A stretch of DNA of 64,000 nt from Neptunomonas japonica DSM 18939 (GTDB taxonomy: Bacteria > Pseudomonadota > Gammaproteobacteria > Pseudomonadales > Balneatricaceae): assembly GCF_000422765.1 (NCBI RefSeq), contig NZ_AUGR01000001.1, forward strand, positions 186,001-250,000, written 5' to 3'. The position numbers were made by a program, and so were the translations under genes. The notes below the pieces were generated by a model, which was not told the DNA's origin, searched no databases, and saw only the letters and a program-made list of their open reading frames with translations. Position 1 is the stretch's first letter, and every line of letters begins with the position of its first letter. Below are positions 38,799-47,430 of this stretch, piece after piece.

Positions 38799-38928
38799 GC
38801 TAGCTTGCTGGCACATAAGAATCAATTTAATAGGGTTTCAAGTATCGGGATGGTTTCGTTTTGCTAGGTATTTTGTTTCTAATGGAGAGGCGTGGTTGCG
38901 CTGTAATAAAGCTAAATCTGATAAGTGC

Positions 38929-39028
38929 TTTCGACACATGCAGTAATTCTTAAACGCTAGACATGAAAAAGGCCTGTAAAAACAGGCCCTTATCATTATT
39001 TTTTGGTGGGGTGGCGGGTTTCGAACCC
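38929..39028. repeat. attL: direct repeat containing the tmRNA 3' end
   Basis: This about 100-base segment recurs at 57552-57651 with about four differences (one C/T, one A-run length, T/G, one G indel). It carries a TTTCGACAC block, the GGCCTGT...ACAGGCC terminator of ssrA and the last about 25 bases of the tmRNA (GGTGGCGGGTTTCGAACCC as read on the + strand). Beyond 39028 it departs from the tmRNA. Confidence 0.92.
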
Positions 39029-39130
39029 ATGTACCATGCCTTTTGTTGTACCAGTACATACCATAACGCTAGGGTTTTAAGGCTTTATGGGTTTTTATAA
39101 GAGCCGTTAAACCACTATAAATAGCTATGT

Positions 39131-39180
39131 TTTCGACACTTTATCGACACATGAGTAGTATCAAAATATTAAGTGTCGAT
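39131..39180. repeat. Integrase arm-type site candidates near attL
   Basis: TTTCGACAC at 39131, TATCGACAC at 39142 and the inverted AAGTGTCGAT at 39171. The same TTTCGACAC pair occurs at 57541-57560 beside attR and singly at 38929. They are likely sites for the integrase or excisionase. Confidence 0.6.
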
Positions 39181-39188
39181 GTAAGAAG

Positions 39189-40853
39189 TTACGCTAGCTC
39201 TAGATCGAATTGATTTAGCTCTAAGTTTTCTGGATCGGCTTTTTTTGTATTCTTATAATCCGGGTTGTCAGTAAAATCTGGTTCTTCGCGATTTATTATT
39301 GCTTTGACAATCTTAGCAATTTTAAAAGCTAGTAGAGGAGGTACTGCATTACCTACTTGCTTAAATTGCTCTGTCCTTGGCCCTTGGAAAAAATAATTAT
39401 CAGGGAACGTCTGTAATCGTGCAGCTTCTCGGACAGTAAGACTACGACATTGGCCTGGATCTGGGTGAATAAAGTAGTGTCCGTCTTTTGATATGTGACT
39501 AGTTATTGTCGTAGATGGGGTTTTAAATAATTGCACACGAAAACGGTCAGAAAACTTCCCAGTTTCCCAATTCTTATGCTCAGGTCTTAAACCAGGCAGA
39601 GCAAATTCTTTATGCCCCTTAGGCGATTTATCTTTTGTTAGAGCAAAGCAAGATGCATAAACATATCTTCTAAGGTCCTCTGACATGTGACCACGAGATT
39701 GGTGGTTCAGCCATACTTTTAATTTGTTGCTATCTTTTTGATACCACGCATTAAAAACTGGGTTGTCCATAGACGATAGGTCATGAAGTTCTTTGCAATA
39801 TCTAAGGCTTCCAAAATCACTTCTTTTTTTGATTTCTCTTTTAGCTTTTTTCAGGTGAGGAATCATGCCTTTTAGTTGAAGCTCTGAATGACTAGTAATT
39901 TCTGACACTAGATCATCTATATGATCAGAAACAGTGATCTTCCAATCATTAGGCGTGTCTTTGCTCCTGCTTAAAGTACTTCTTATAGGAGGAATGCCTT
40001 GAATAGCTTCTTGAACACTTGCAGGTGCTTCTCGTTTCAGAATCCCGCTAGATACTGATATGTCTTCACGGATTCCAAGAAGGATGACTCTGTGCCTTGC
40101 TTGTGGAATTCCATAATTTTCAGATTTTATAATAAATTTTCTAGCATCAAATGCTTTTGGGTTATCGCCGTAATGAAATGTTTCACCGGTAACAAGCGAA
40201 CAAATTCGGTATCGAGTGTTGGCATCACCTTCCTCGAATCCTAGTGCTTTATTCGGATTAGACAGGTCATTAAGAATATCGTGAAAAATTGGTCTTCCAT
40301 GAACTTTGGAAGAAAGAATGCCTTTCACATTTTCCATGATAAACACGGAAGGTGAGTGCTTTTGAATAATCTTCAAATACTCTTTGTATAGAAAATGCCG
40401 GTGATCATCTTCAGCCTTGTAATCTACATTGCCTTTGTTTCGAGCTCGGCCCACTAATGAGTATGCCTGACAAGGTGGTCCTCCAATGAGAACCCAATCT
40501 TTGTTTTTGTTATGAAGAGCTGCTTGAGTAATTTTTTCTTCTAGCTCTAAGTTGCCTTCCTCTGAGCCAAGTTTTATTTGTCTTGCCTCTTCTTCAGACC
40601 TTATCCAAAGGTCTTCAGTTTGTTCACTATATGCTTGATCTGTTTCACCATTACAAAACTGATAGTAATCACTTAAAAGCTCAGGTCTTTCCTTTTGGAG
40701 TAAACGAAAAAAAGCTCTTAGTTGTAAGGTTGAACGGGCGTGGGTATCCATCTCGGCTGAGACAACAATCTCAAAAGAGTTTTCAAGTGAAGAAAAGCCT
40801 TCACCTAGCCCTCCAGGGCCAGCAAATAGGTCGATAATTTTAGTTTCAGACAT
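39189..40853 (-). CDS. DNA (cytosine-5)-methyltransferase
   Basis: 554 residues from the ATG at 40853 (an earlier in-frame ATG adds 15 residues with no similarity). All C5 motifs are seen: I KIIDLFAGPGGLGEGF, IV GGPPCQAYSLVGR with catalytic Cys128, VI FIMENVKGIL, VIII IPQARHRVILLG, IX RSLTVREAARLQTFPD, X FKQVGNAVPPLLA. A target-recognition region of about 200 residues sits between VIII and IX, so the enzyme has its own sequence specificity. Divergent from the small gene and ATPase operon to its right; it is the likely self-protection half of a restriction-like module. Confidence 0.95.
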   Translation of the reverse strand: MSETKIIDLFAGPGGLGEGFSSLENSFEIVVSAEMDTHARSTLQLRAFFRLLQKERPELLSDYYQFCNGETDQAYSEQTEDLWIRSEEEARQIKLGSEEGNLELEEKITQAALHNKNKDWVLIGGPPCQAYSLVGRARNKGNVDYKAEDDHRHFLYKEYLKIIQKHSPSVFIMENVKGILSSKVHGRPIFHDILNDLSNPNKALGFEEGDANTRYRICSLVTGETFHYGDNPKAFDARKFIIKSENYGIPQARHRVILLGIREDISVSSGILKREAPASVQEAIQGIPPIRSTLSRSKDTPNDWKITVSDHIDDLVSEITSHSELQLKGMIPHLKKAKREIKKRSDFGSLRYCKELHDLSSMDNPVFNAWYQKDSNKLKVWLNHQSRGHMSEDLRRYVYASCFALTKDKSPKGHKEFALPGLRPEHKNWETGKFSDRFRVQLFKTPSTTITSHISKDGHYFIHPDPGQCRSLTVREAARLQTFPDNYFFQGPRTEQFKQVGNAVPPLLAFKIAKIVKAIINREEPDFTDNPDYKNTKKADPENLELNQFDLELA

Positions 40854-40990
40854 GAAGCGATTGTACCATGACAGGAAGCGCTGCCAGGATAGCAGCACCT
40901 CTGTTTTGAGGCAATCAGCCTATTAAAGTAATTTTGCTCGCAATGAGCACTACCATTAGTACATTGTTAATGTTTGATAGAAAATGTTTG

Positions 40991-41017
40991 GTTAGTATAT
41001 ATTAAATATATACTAAC
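40991..41017. promoter_or_regulatory. Perfect 27-base palindrome between the divergent methyltransferase and cargo operon
   Basis: Outer arms GTTAGTATATAT and ATATATACTAAC pair perfectly, with the inner three bases TAA completing the symmetry around 41004. It lies 19 bases ahead of the small gene and 138 bases from the methyltransferase start. Position and symmetry suggest a repressor or controller-protein operator that balances methylation and restriction genes. Confidence 0.8.
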
Positions 41018-41035
41018 AAATGTACGGTGATTAAT

Positions 41036-41251
41036 GTGTCTAGGGATAAGTTCGTAGATCTTGCGGAAAAAAGAGTGTCTAAAGCACTTAAAGACATACG
41101 TCTAATAGGTAACTTGTCTAATCGATCTAACTATACATATACTGATGAAGATGTAAGAAAAATTCATCAAGTAATGAAGAAAGCTGTTGAAGAAATGAAG
41201 GGGCGTTTCGATAGAAAAGGCTCTGAAGATGAAGACGTATTTAAGTTGTAA
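41036..41251 (+). CDS. Small helical protein, first gene of the cargo operon
   Basis: 71 residues from the GTG at 41036, which has GGTGA six bases upstream; an earlier GTG at 41027 lacks a ribosome site. Highly charged: MSRDKFVDLAEKRVSKALKD and IRLIGNLSNRSNYTYTDEDV, with a Lys/Glu-rich helix after it. No motif recognised. Its promoter overlaps the 27-base palindrome, so it may be a regulator or a small subunit. It is read with the ATPase gene 55 bases downstream. Confidence 0.7.
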   Translation: MSRDKFVDLAEKRVSKALKDIRLIGNLSNRSNYTYTDEDVRKIHQVMKKAVEEMKGRFDRKGSEDEDVFKL

Positions 41252-41305
41252 TAGCGGACTTTAAGTTTCTAGACGTAGATATATTTCAGGGATAGGAGTT
41301 TTACA

Positions 41306-43246
41306 GTGGATTGGTTTTTTCCGTTATCGAATGGTGGTGAAGAGCAGGGGCTTAATGAATCTGGTGTTCAGCAGTTCAAGAGGCCTGAATCTTTAGGGCG
41401 AGAGACGTGCCAAAATATTGGTGATGTCCGTGATCAGTCAGGACAACCCGTTATAGCTGAGTTTGAGCTAGTTCATCTTCCTAGTGATGAGTTTCCAGGT
41501 AAGGATAAGTTCATTGAGTATTTTTCCGAATGTCGGGACTACGTACTTAAAGGGCTACCAAACGGCACTGGGAATGAAAAAACGTTCTTCGATAACGGAT
41601 TAAGTATACTTTGTTCCAAGACGATACCGGTTCTACGAATTGGTGATTATCATACTACCGGCCTAGTGGGTCAGGATTCGGAAAGAACTCAACCCTTTTT
41701 TAGATTGTTGAAACAGCAAGGTGCTAGCTCTTCACAAGGTGTAGGGGGAGGAACCTTTGGTATTGGTCAAAGAGCTCCTTTTGCTCACTCTGCACTTCGT
41801 ACAATTTTATACTCAACTAAAACTGAAAAAGGTGATAGAGCATTTATTGCTAAATCTATATTAGCGAGCTTTCCCCATCCTGATCATAATGGAGAAATTA
41901 CACAGGCTAAGGGTTGGTGGTGTAATCCATCAGAGGATGGAAAGGAATGGAGTGCTATTCGTGATACACAAAGTATTCCTAGAAGGTTCCAAAGAGATAC
42001 AGTAGGGACTGATTTATGGATAACTGGGTTTGATTCTCAGAATTGGGAGCAAGTAATTAGGCACTCAGTTTTAGAGCATTTCTTTGCTGCCATACAAAGG
42101 AAGCAGTTTATAATTCGCTTTGTTGAAAATGGTAAAACTATTAGAGAAATCTCTTCTGTGAACCTTGAGCAGGAGTTATTAATTGCCGTAAATGAATCAC
42201 GTAAGCTGAATAGTAAACAGCAGCATCTCAAAGGGCTAGGCTCAACACTGTATTTTTATAAAGCACTAGAGTTCCCGTATCAAGGTAAGCCCTTTGAAAA
42301 AGAAATTTCCAAAATTGGTAAGGTTAAATTCTATCTATATCGTGATGTGAACAATCAAGAACTTCCTGAAAGATGGGCAACAATGCGACTTCCTTTGATT
42401 ATGGTCGAGAGTAAAGGGAGTACTTTATTGAGCAATTTTGCAGGTTTATTCATTTGTGATAACGATGAAGGAAATACATATCTTGCCCAGTTAGAGGGGG
42501 CGACGCATGAGTCGTGGTCTGAAAAGGAAACTCGTAATTGGTCTCATCTGGCAATGAAGGAAGCGAAAGGTGTACTTAGGCAAATTACTTCATTTGTAAG
42601 AGATGTGCTGAAAGAGGTCCGTGGGGCAAACATGAAAGAGCAGGAAGATATTCCAAATCTCGGGCGTTACTTGCCTGCAGAGGATAGCTCTGAGAGTGAA
42701 GGCCTAGGCGGAAGTGAGCTAGCTGGTGAAGGTACGACCGTTGAGACAGGGGAAAAGAGGAGCCGGGAAATACACCAAATACTGATACCTAATAAAGTAT
42801 CAAACCGCTCAAGCTTGCCTAAGAAAAAGAAAGGAGGTGGAAGTGGTTTGAACCGAAGAGAGGTAGGAGAAAATAAAGGGGGAGGAACCAAGCGCGATAG
42901 CACTAGGATAAAAGTTAGTTCCCCAGGGATTGGAGATGAGCCCAAAGAAAATCCAATTTTATCTAATCAGAATGTTCGTTTTAGAAGCTTTAAAGTTGAG
43001 GGTGGCTATAAAGTTGTGTTGGAGGCTAAGGCTGATTTATTTGGTGATCTTCAATTGAAAGCGATTGGTGAGGGAAGTGATTTTCCTGTTGAGCTTAATT
43101 CAGCGGATGATTTAGGTGAAGGTCGTAGTTTGCAGATAGTAGCGAATTTAGTTAAAGGTCTTGAGTTAAAGGCCGGTATCAAAACTTCACTATTGATAAA
43201 TGTTGATGGTCATACCGATCTTTGCTTAGCGATGGGGGGAGCATAA
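41306..43246 (+). CDS. GHKL-type (Hsp90/MutL-like) ATPase of the cargo system
   Basis: 646 residues, GTG start. Probable Bergerat-fold motifs: N-box-like LGRETCQNIGD (Glu33, Asn37, Asp40), G1-like RIGDYHTTGL (Asp114) and G2-like GGGTFGIGQRA (147-156). A middle region with folded alpha/beta pattern follows, then a linker of low complexity rich in Gly, Lys and Ser (about 470-550, for example KKKKGGGSG) and a C-terminal domain of about 90 residues. Its stop overlaps the next start (TAATG). By the Hsp90/MutL comparison it would act as an ATP-driven clamp or sensor on DNA; function here is inferred. Confidence 0.82.
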   Translation: MDWFFPLSNGGEEQGLNESGVQQFKRPESLGRETCQNIGDVRDQSGQPVIAEFELVHLPSDEFPGKDKFIEYFSECRDYVLKGLPNGTGNEKTFFDNGLSILCSKTIPVLRIGDYHTTGLVGQDSERTQPFFRLLKQQGASSSQGVGGGTFGIGQRAPFAHSALRTILYSTKTEKGDRAFIAKSILASFPHPDHNGEITQAKGWWCNPSEDGKEWSAIRDTQSIPRRFQRDTVGTDLWITGFDSQNWEQVIRHSVLEHFFAAIQRKQFIIRFVENGKTIREISSVNLEQELLIAVNESRKLNSKQQHLKGLGSTLYFYKALEFPYQGKPFEKEISKIGKVKFYLYRDVNNQELPERWATMRLPLIMVESKGSTLLSNFAGLFICDNDEGNTYLAQLEGATHESWSEKETRNWSHLAMKEAKGVLRQITSFVRDVLKEVRGANMKEQEDIPNLGRYLPAEDSSESEGLGGSELAGEGTTVETGEKRSREIHQILIPNKVSNRSSLPKKKKGGGSGLNRREVGENKGGGTKRDSTRIKVSSPGIGDEPKENPILSNQNVRFRSFKVEGGYKVVLEAKADLFGDLQLKAIGEGSDFPVELNSADDLGEGRSLQIVANLVKGLELKAGIKTSLLINVDGHTDLCLAMGGA

Positions 43247-44076
43247 TGATTCAAAGTGGAATGTCTTACCCTCATCCGGTTTTAGGGAATGGAGATGATA
43301 TCTCTTCTGGGGAAGAGTTAATTCTTCCTACGATTACATGCAATATTTTTGATGAGGCTATTAGCTTACAAATTACAGAGCTAGAGGCAAAGCATGAGCA
43401 AATTGATGCCTTAATAAAGTCGGGGGATGCAGCCTGGCTCATTCGTGTAAATTGCCCAAGAACATATTACAGAGAAGCGTTTATATCAACAGATGTTCAT
43501 TGGGAACATAAATTTGATGGGCCAGATTTTATTGGGAAAGTTGTAATTGAAATTAGTGTTGTAGCTTTGAAGCCAGTTGAAGGCTACGCTCCCGAAGGAA
43601 TGCATTCTGATTACGAAGGGGCAACTTTCAATATTAACTCTGGCGAGCTTATAGCTATTGCTCCCTCATACTCTTTTCTAGCCGAAAAAGACTTTGATGC
43701 TTTAAAGGCTCCAGTGGCATCTTTGGTGAAAATTGTAGAAGGCGAAAATGACATAGGGCCATTTGAATGCAGTTACGATGATGACCTTATAATAGTTACT
43801 CTTTCTAAAATAGATTGGTCTGAATATGCAGCAATAAGGGACCGGGTTTCAACTACTTTACATACCTCGATTGTGTTGCCTGTCTTAGTCGGAGCTCTTT
43901 ATTATTTAGAAGAACATGGTACAGGAAGTACGTGGACTGATCGGTTAGAAGAGATAGTTAATCGTCTGGATTTAAGCCTAGATAATCCGTTGATGTCTGC
44001 CCAGGAAATTTTATCTAATCCTCTTCAGAGAGCTTTTACTGAAGTGAATAAAGAATTAGATAAGAGGAGTAGTTAA
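43246..44076 (+). CDS. Cargo system protein B, unknown function
   Basis: 276 residues from the ATG at 43246, which shares its A with the TAA of the ATPase gene; an earlier in-frame ATG at 43222 is less likely. N-terminal SYPHPVLGNGDDI looks like a conserved motif; the centre carries IKSGDAAWLIRVNCPRTYYR and FDGPDFIGKVVIEI. No nuclease motif seen. It ends in a TAATG overlap with the next gene. Translational coupling on both sides suggests subunits in equal amounts. Confidence 0.75.
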   Translation: MIQSGMSYPHPVLGNGDDISSGEELILPTITCNIFDEAISLQITELEAKHEQIDALIKSGDAAWLIRVNCPRTYYREAFISTDVHWEHKFDGPDFIGKVVIEISVVALKPVEGYAPEGMHSDYEGATFNINSGELIAIAPSYSFLAEKDFDALKAPVASLVKIVEGENDIGPFECSYDDDLIIVTLSKIDWSEYAAIRDRVSTTLHTSIVLPVLVGALYYLEEHGTGSTWTDRLEEIVNRLDLSLDNPLMSAQEILSNPLQRAFTEVNKELDKRSS

Positions 44077-44861
44077 TGAAGCCGCTTGAAATTATATCTT
44101 CTAAAATACTAAGTGAGATGAAGGATGCTCTAGAAAGGGATGGGGGAGTGTCAATTTATCAAAATGATGAATCCTATCAGGGGTTAGAAGGTAAAATATT
44201 GCTCCCTACTACTATGAAGGTAAGTGAACCAGCTCCTATCCTAGAAGTGTATGGAACAAGAGGGGAAGAGTTAAATGATGCTGAAAACGCAATTAAGGTT
44301 TATGAGTTTTTAGGCGCACTAAATAGAACTCAGGCAGCTGATCTTCGGTTATGGGTTACGTTAACTCATACAGTTTTTTGGGAGTATTGCCGAAAGCGTT
44401 GGACTGCTATTGGTAGCACTAACTATGTTTTAGAGCATTGGTTTGAAAAGAAGGGGGCTGGATTAGGCGCACTTAGACGTAATTCCATCTCTAGATTGTG
44501 GTGGGCCGCTCATCTTACTGTTGCTCCTTGGGAAGGCAAAGGCAAGAAAGAATACGAAATTTTTCAAGACAGTGATCGTGCAATTTACACCGGAATCCTG
44601 CTTTCTCAGCAGCAAATATTTTTTGATGTTTTAGAGCGAAGCTACGGTAGTAATTCAAAGATAAGAATATGTCTTTTAGATGCCTTGAAAGAATACCTGC
44701 CTCAAGTAACTAATAAAGATGGCCTATCTCGGGAGGTTTCAAAGAAACTGAGATTGGTTTTGAAAGGTCGCCACTTAGAAGCTCTTCCGGTTATTGAACT
44801 TAAAAAAATAATGCATAACTTGGTAGAATATGAAGCTGAAAATTTAGTGAGGGTAGAGTAA
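44076..44861 (+). CDS. Cargo system protein C, unknown function (resembles DUF6339)
   Basis: 261 residues, mostly helical. Tryptophan-rich middle: LRLWVTLTHTVFWEYCRKRW, LEHWFEKKG, ISRLWWAAHLTVAPW. From memory it resembles DUF6339 proteins found beside methyltransferases and ATPases; this was not checked. ATG overlaps the preceding stop. Confidence 0.72.
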   Translation: MKPLEIISSKILSEMKDALERDGGVSIYQNDESYQGLEGKILLPTTMKVSEPAPILEVYGTRGEELNDAENAIKVYEFLGALNRTQAADLRLWVTLTHTVFWEYCRKRWTAIGSTNYVLEHWFEKKGAGLGALRRNSISRLWWAAHLTVAPWEGKGKKEYEIFQDSDRAIYTGILLSQQQIFFDVLERSYGSNSKIRICLLDALKEYLPQVTNKDGLSREVSKKLRLVLKGRHLEALPVIELKKIMHNLVEYEAENLVRVE

Positions 44862-45024
44862 ATTAAGATGCTACAGTATTTCAAGTAGTTGATGAGGGAG
44901 GTGTTATATGTGTACATTGAGTAAATAAAACAAGGCATGATAATTTTATTGTCACATATTTTATACAATTGTTATATAAATCATCATACATAATTAATTA
45001 GTTGTTTAAATTGAAAAGGAATTC

Positions 45025-46824
45025 ATGAAGAATAAAATATTAGACTTGTCCAAAAATGAGTTGGATGGTGCTCTATCTGCACTTCCTAAGGATGATTTAA
45101 ATAAGTTTATTTTGTTTACGGAAACAATGCGTATTCTTGACTATTGGTCAGTATTTAGAGATATTCTTCCAAATAAGTATTCACTATCTATTCCTGATTT
45201 CGAAATATTAAAACTTGGATGGAATTTAGCACTGGAGCATCTTTATGTTCCTGTTAAGACTAGCGGATTTCCAATAAAAGAAAGCACAGAAGAGACAAGG
45301 ATTTTTGCAACAAGCCTTTTACATAAATTTGGCCGGTCTGTGTTACTTAATAGAACGTATGACATGTTGAATGCTGGATTTGTTTCTGCAGAAATAAAAG
45401 GTTCAAAGATTGTTATCAGAGTAGCTGAGTATTCTGGTAACCAATTCATGGATAATCTTGAGTTTAATCTTCTTTCAGGAATGGAGCAAAATATAAGTAA
45501 CAGCTTGGGGTCTTATCTAAATGGATGGCATATTGGGGAGTATGATGATCCATTAACTGAAATGAACATGCCGGGTGCTTATTTCCTTCAAGATTCAAAA
45601 AAAGAATTTAAAAAATACCATTTAGATGATGTTGATGAGTTAATGGGAAATCTTGTTTTTCCGTGGGACTCAGGTAATGGGGTAATGATGGGTTACGATG
45701 CTCTTCCTGAGCTTGATAATCATTTTTTTTCAATTGCTGTTGAAGGTGCTATCAGCTGGAGAAATGATGTTGGTATACATCCATCGGTTCAGCTGAATGG
45801 TGTTACAGGTTCTGAGTTAACCTTAATTGTTGCTGTGGTCTCTTCACTACATATGAAACATGTAGGATTTGCACTGTCCGCCATGAAAAAAAATAAGACT
45901 ATATCAATACCGCAGAGTTTAACTATATGGACAAAAAAATCCGAACTTATAGACTCTATACAAGCACTCGTTAATTTAGATAGGGATACTATTAAAAGGG
46001 GAGTTGACTCTATAACATTAACTCCTTTTGAATCTGTTAATATTAATGGTCATACTACTCCATTCATTCCGATGCTTGTTGATCTTGGTAATGGTATGTT
46101 GTTGCGTCCTGTTTCAAGCCTTATTAGAAACCCTTTTATCTCTACTTCAACACTACAGGGTTGGAGAACACCTAATATTACAGATATCCTTTCTCAGCCT
46201 CGAGAAGACTGGATGAGAGACGATTTATATTATTTATTTAAAGGGACAAAGTATAAAGTTATAGATGGTAATATTAAAATCAGAAATGGGAATAAAGTAG
46301 TTACAGATATTGACGCAGCTATATTAGATAGGACAACAGGTGAGCTGGCGTTGTTTCAAATAAAATGGCAAGACTATTATACAAATGATATTAAAAAGTT
46401 ACGTAGTAAGGCGAAAAATTTTATCGAAGAAATAGACAGCTGGTCTTTTAAGGTAAGCTCGTGGATAGAGGAAAATGGATTGCAAGCTTTAGTCGATACT
46501 CTTCGATTAAAGTTACCTAAAAACAAAAAAATAAATAAGGTTTACTTGTTTGGTTTATCTAAGACGTCAGCTAGAATGGCAGGGTATGGTTATAATCTAA
46601 ATTCTAATAATATTGCGGTATGTAATTGGCCTATGTTTGTCAGAATAAGATTCGAAATTGGGGCGTCAAAACGTGTATTTCATGATTTATATACGGAAAT
46701 AAAGAAAAATAAAGACAATAAAATTAAAGCAATACCTCTGTCTGTTGAAATAAGTTCTAATGAAAGTGTTATAGAGTTCATCGATTTGTGGAATGATTTT
46801 TCTAATTATGAAGACGGCGAGTGA
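45025..46824 (+). CDS. Cargo system protein D with a probable Mrr-like PD-(D/E)xK nuclease domain
   Basis: 599 residues. Near residue 430 the sequence reads VVTDIDAAILDRTTGELALF followed by QIKW (Gln445, Lys447). Asp430, hydrophobic strand with Gln-x-Lys is the Mrr-type variant of the PD-(D/E)xK core; REDWMRDDLYYLF about 25 residues earlier may supply the leading helix. The N-terminal 400 residues are of unknown fold. It follows the coupled trio after a 160-base AT-rich gap, so it may have its own promoter. Candidate restriction endonuclease of the module; not proven. Confidence 0.75.
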   Translation: MKNKILDLSKNELDGALSALPKDDLNKFILFTETMRILDYWSVFRDILPNKYSLSIPDFEILKLGWNLALEHLYVPVKTSGFPIKESTEETRIFATSLLHKFGRSVLLNRTYDMLNAGFVSAEIKGSKIVIRVAEYSGNQFMDNLEFNLLSGMEQNISNSLGSYLNGWHIGEYDDPLTEMNMPGAYFLQDSKKEFKKYHLDDVDELMGNLVFPWDSGNGVMMGYDALPELDNHFFSIAVEGAISWRNDVGIHPSVQLNGVTGSELTLIVAVVSSLHMKHVGFALSAMKKNKTISIPQSLTIWTKKSELIDSIQALVNLDRDTIKRGVDSITLTPFESVNINGHTTPFIPMLVDLGNGMLLRPVSSLIRNPFISTSTLQGWRTPNITDILSQPREDWMRDDLYYLFKGTKYKVIDGNIKIRNGNKVVTDIDAAILDRTTGELALFQIKWQDYYTNDIKKLRSKAKNFIEEIDSWSFKVSSWIEENGLQALVDTLRLKLPKNKKINKVYLFGLSKTSARMAGYGYNLNSNNIAVCNWPMFVRIRFEIGASKRVFHDLYTEIKKNKDNKIKAIPLSVEISSNESVIEFIDLWNDFSNYEDGE

Positions 46825-46853
46825 AAAATAATAAATTTTACTAATTATTTTTC
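46823..46853 (+). terminator. Terminator at the end of the cargo operon
   Basis: GAAAAATAAT / ATTATTTTTC, 10 bp, overlapping the stop codon, followed by AT-rich sequence. It divides cargo from the phage genes. Confidence 0.6.
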
Positions 46854-47045
46854 GTAGATGGCGGAATGCAAATGTTTTATTTGTGTGAAGTTATGGAGTA
46901 ACTCTATATGCATTAATAATTATTTTTTAAATGTTAATTGTTGTACTCGCTTTACCTATATCACTGAGTAACTAGGTTAGTCTTATAATCTGGTTCTTGT
47001 CTGCACTGCGCCCCTATCGGTACCACTTTTCCCTTATCCGTTGCG

Positions 47046-47318
47046 CTAGTCGGTAGCCGTCCCTGTTCTGCCGTATTCACTCACAGTCTCTTTTAAATCC
47101 GGGCTTATTTGCCCTGCTTCAGGGCATGTCTTTCCTGTAATTAGCCATAAAGCATATTCAGGAAATAGCTTGGCTAATTCCTCTGCTTCATCAACTCCCA
47201 TCCTTGCTCTGCCGCGCTTAATGTTCGACCAGCGTGCGTACTCTTTTGTGTGAGGTACTGCCAGTTTTTGCATGTCTGCTTGTTCTAGTAATAGCAAAGC
47301 TCTATCGGTTGCACTCAT
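47046..47318 (-). CDS. Phage repressor-like DNA-binding protein
   Basis: 90 residues. The middle resembles the helix-turn-helix of small phage repressors: EYARWSNIKRGRARMGVDEAEELAKLFPEYALWLITGK (residues 27-64; the family form is R-x-R-M-x-x-x-E-L... FPEYALWL). Divergent from the early phage genes and facing three operator-like repeats, the place of the repressor in Pf phages. Confidence 0.75.
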   Translation of the reverse strand: MSATDRALLLLEQADMQKLAVPHTKEYARWSNIKRGRARMGVDEAEELAKLFPEYALWLITGKTCPEAGQISPDLKETVSEYGRTGTATD

Positions 47319-47338
47319 TCTATTGAAAAATCCAATTG

Positions 47339-47395
47339 TTGTACTATGTACAAATTAAGCACATGTTTGTACTATGTGCATTAGTACTATGTGCA
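47339..47395. promoter_or_regulatory. Triple operator in the phage control region
   Basis: Three copies of GTACTATGTRCA at 47341, 47369 and 47384. The first is part of a perfect dyad TTGTAC-TAT-GTACAA (47339-47353). They sit between the divergent repressor and the early phage gene, and are the likely repressor sites. Confidence 0.8.
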
Positions 47396-47430
47396 AATAC
47401 ATAGCAACAACTAATTATAGAGGCGCAACG

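Larger units (their letters stand above)
38040..39028. mobile_element. Remnant of an older ssrA-targeting element (integrase fragment, yefM-yoeB, att copy)
   Basis: Left to right: integrase fragment, toxin-antitoxin pair, and the 100-base repeat used as attL by the intact element. In the intact element the order is integrase, cargo gene (Fic), 100-base repeat. The two units are therefore parallel: a tandem array in which the left unit lost its phage part and outer att. Confidence 0.78.

Noticed and set aside
39001-39060. tRNA-like sequence with a CCA-like end
   Set aside because: It is the 3' end of tmRNA duplicated in attL; no anticodon arm or 5' acceptor partner follows.
42667-42945. Reverse frame opposite the linker of the GHKL ATPase
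   Set aside because: Shadow of a low-complexity region; no start signals.
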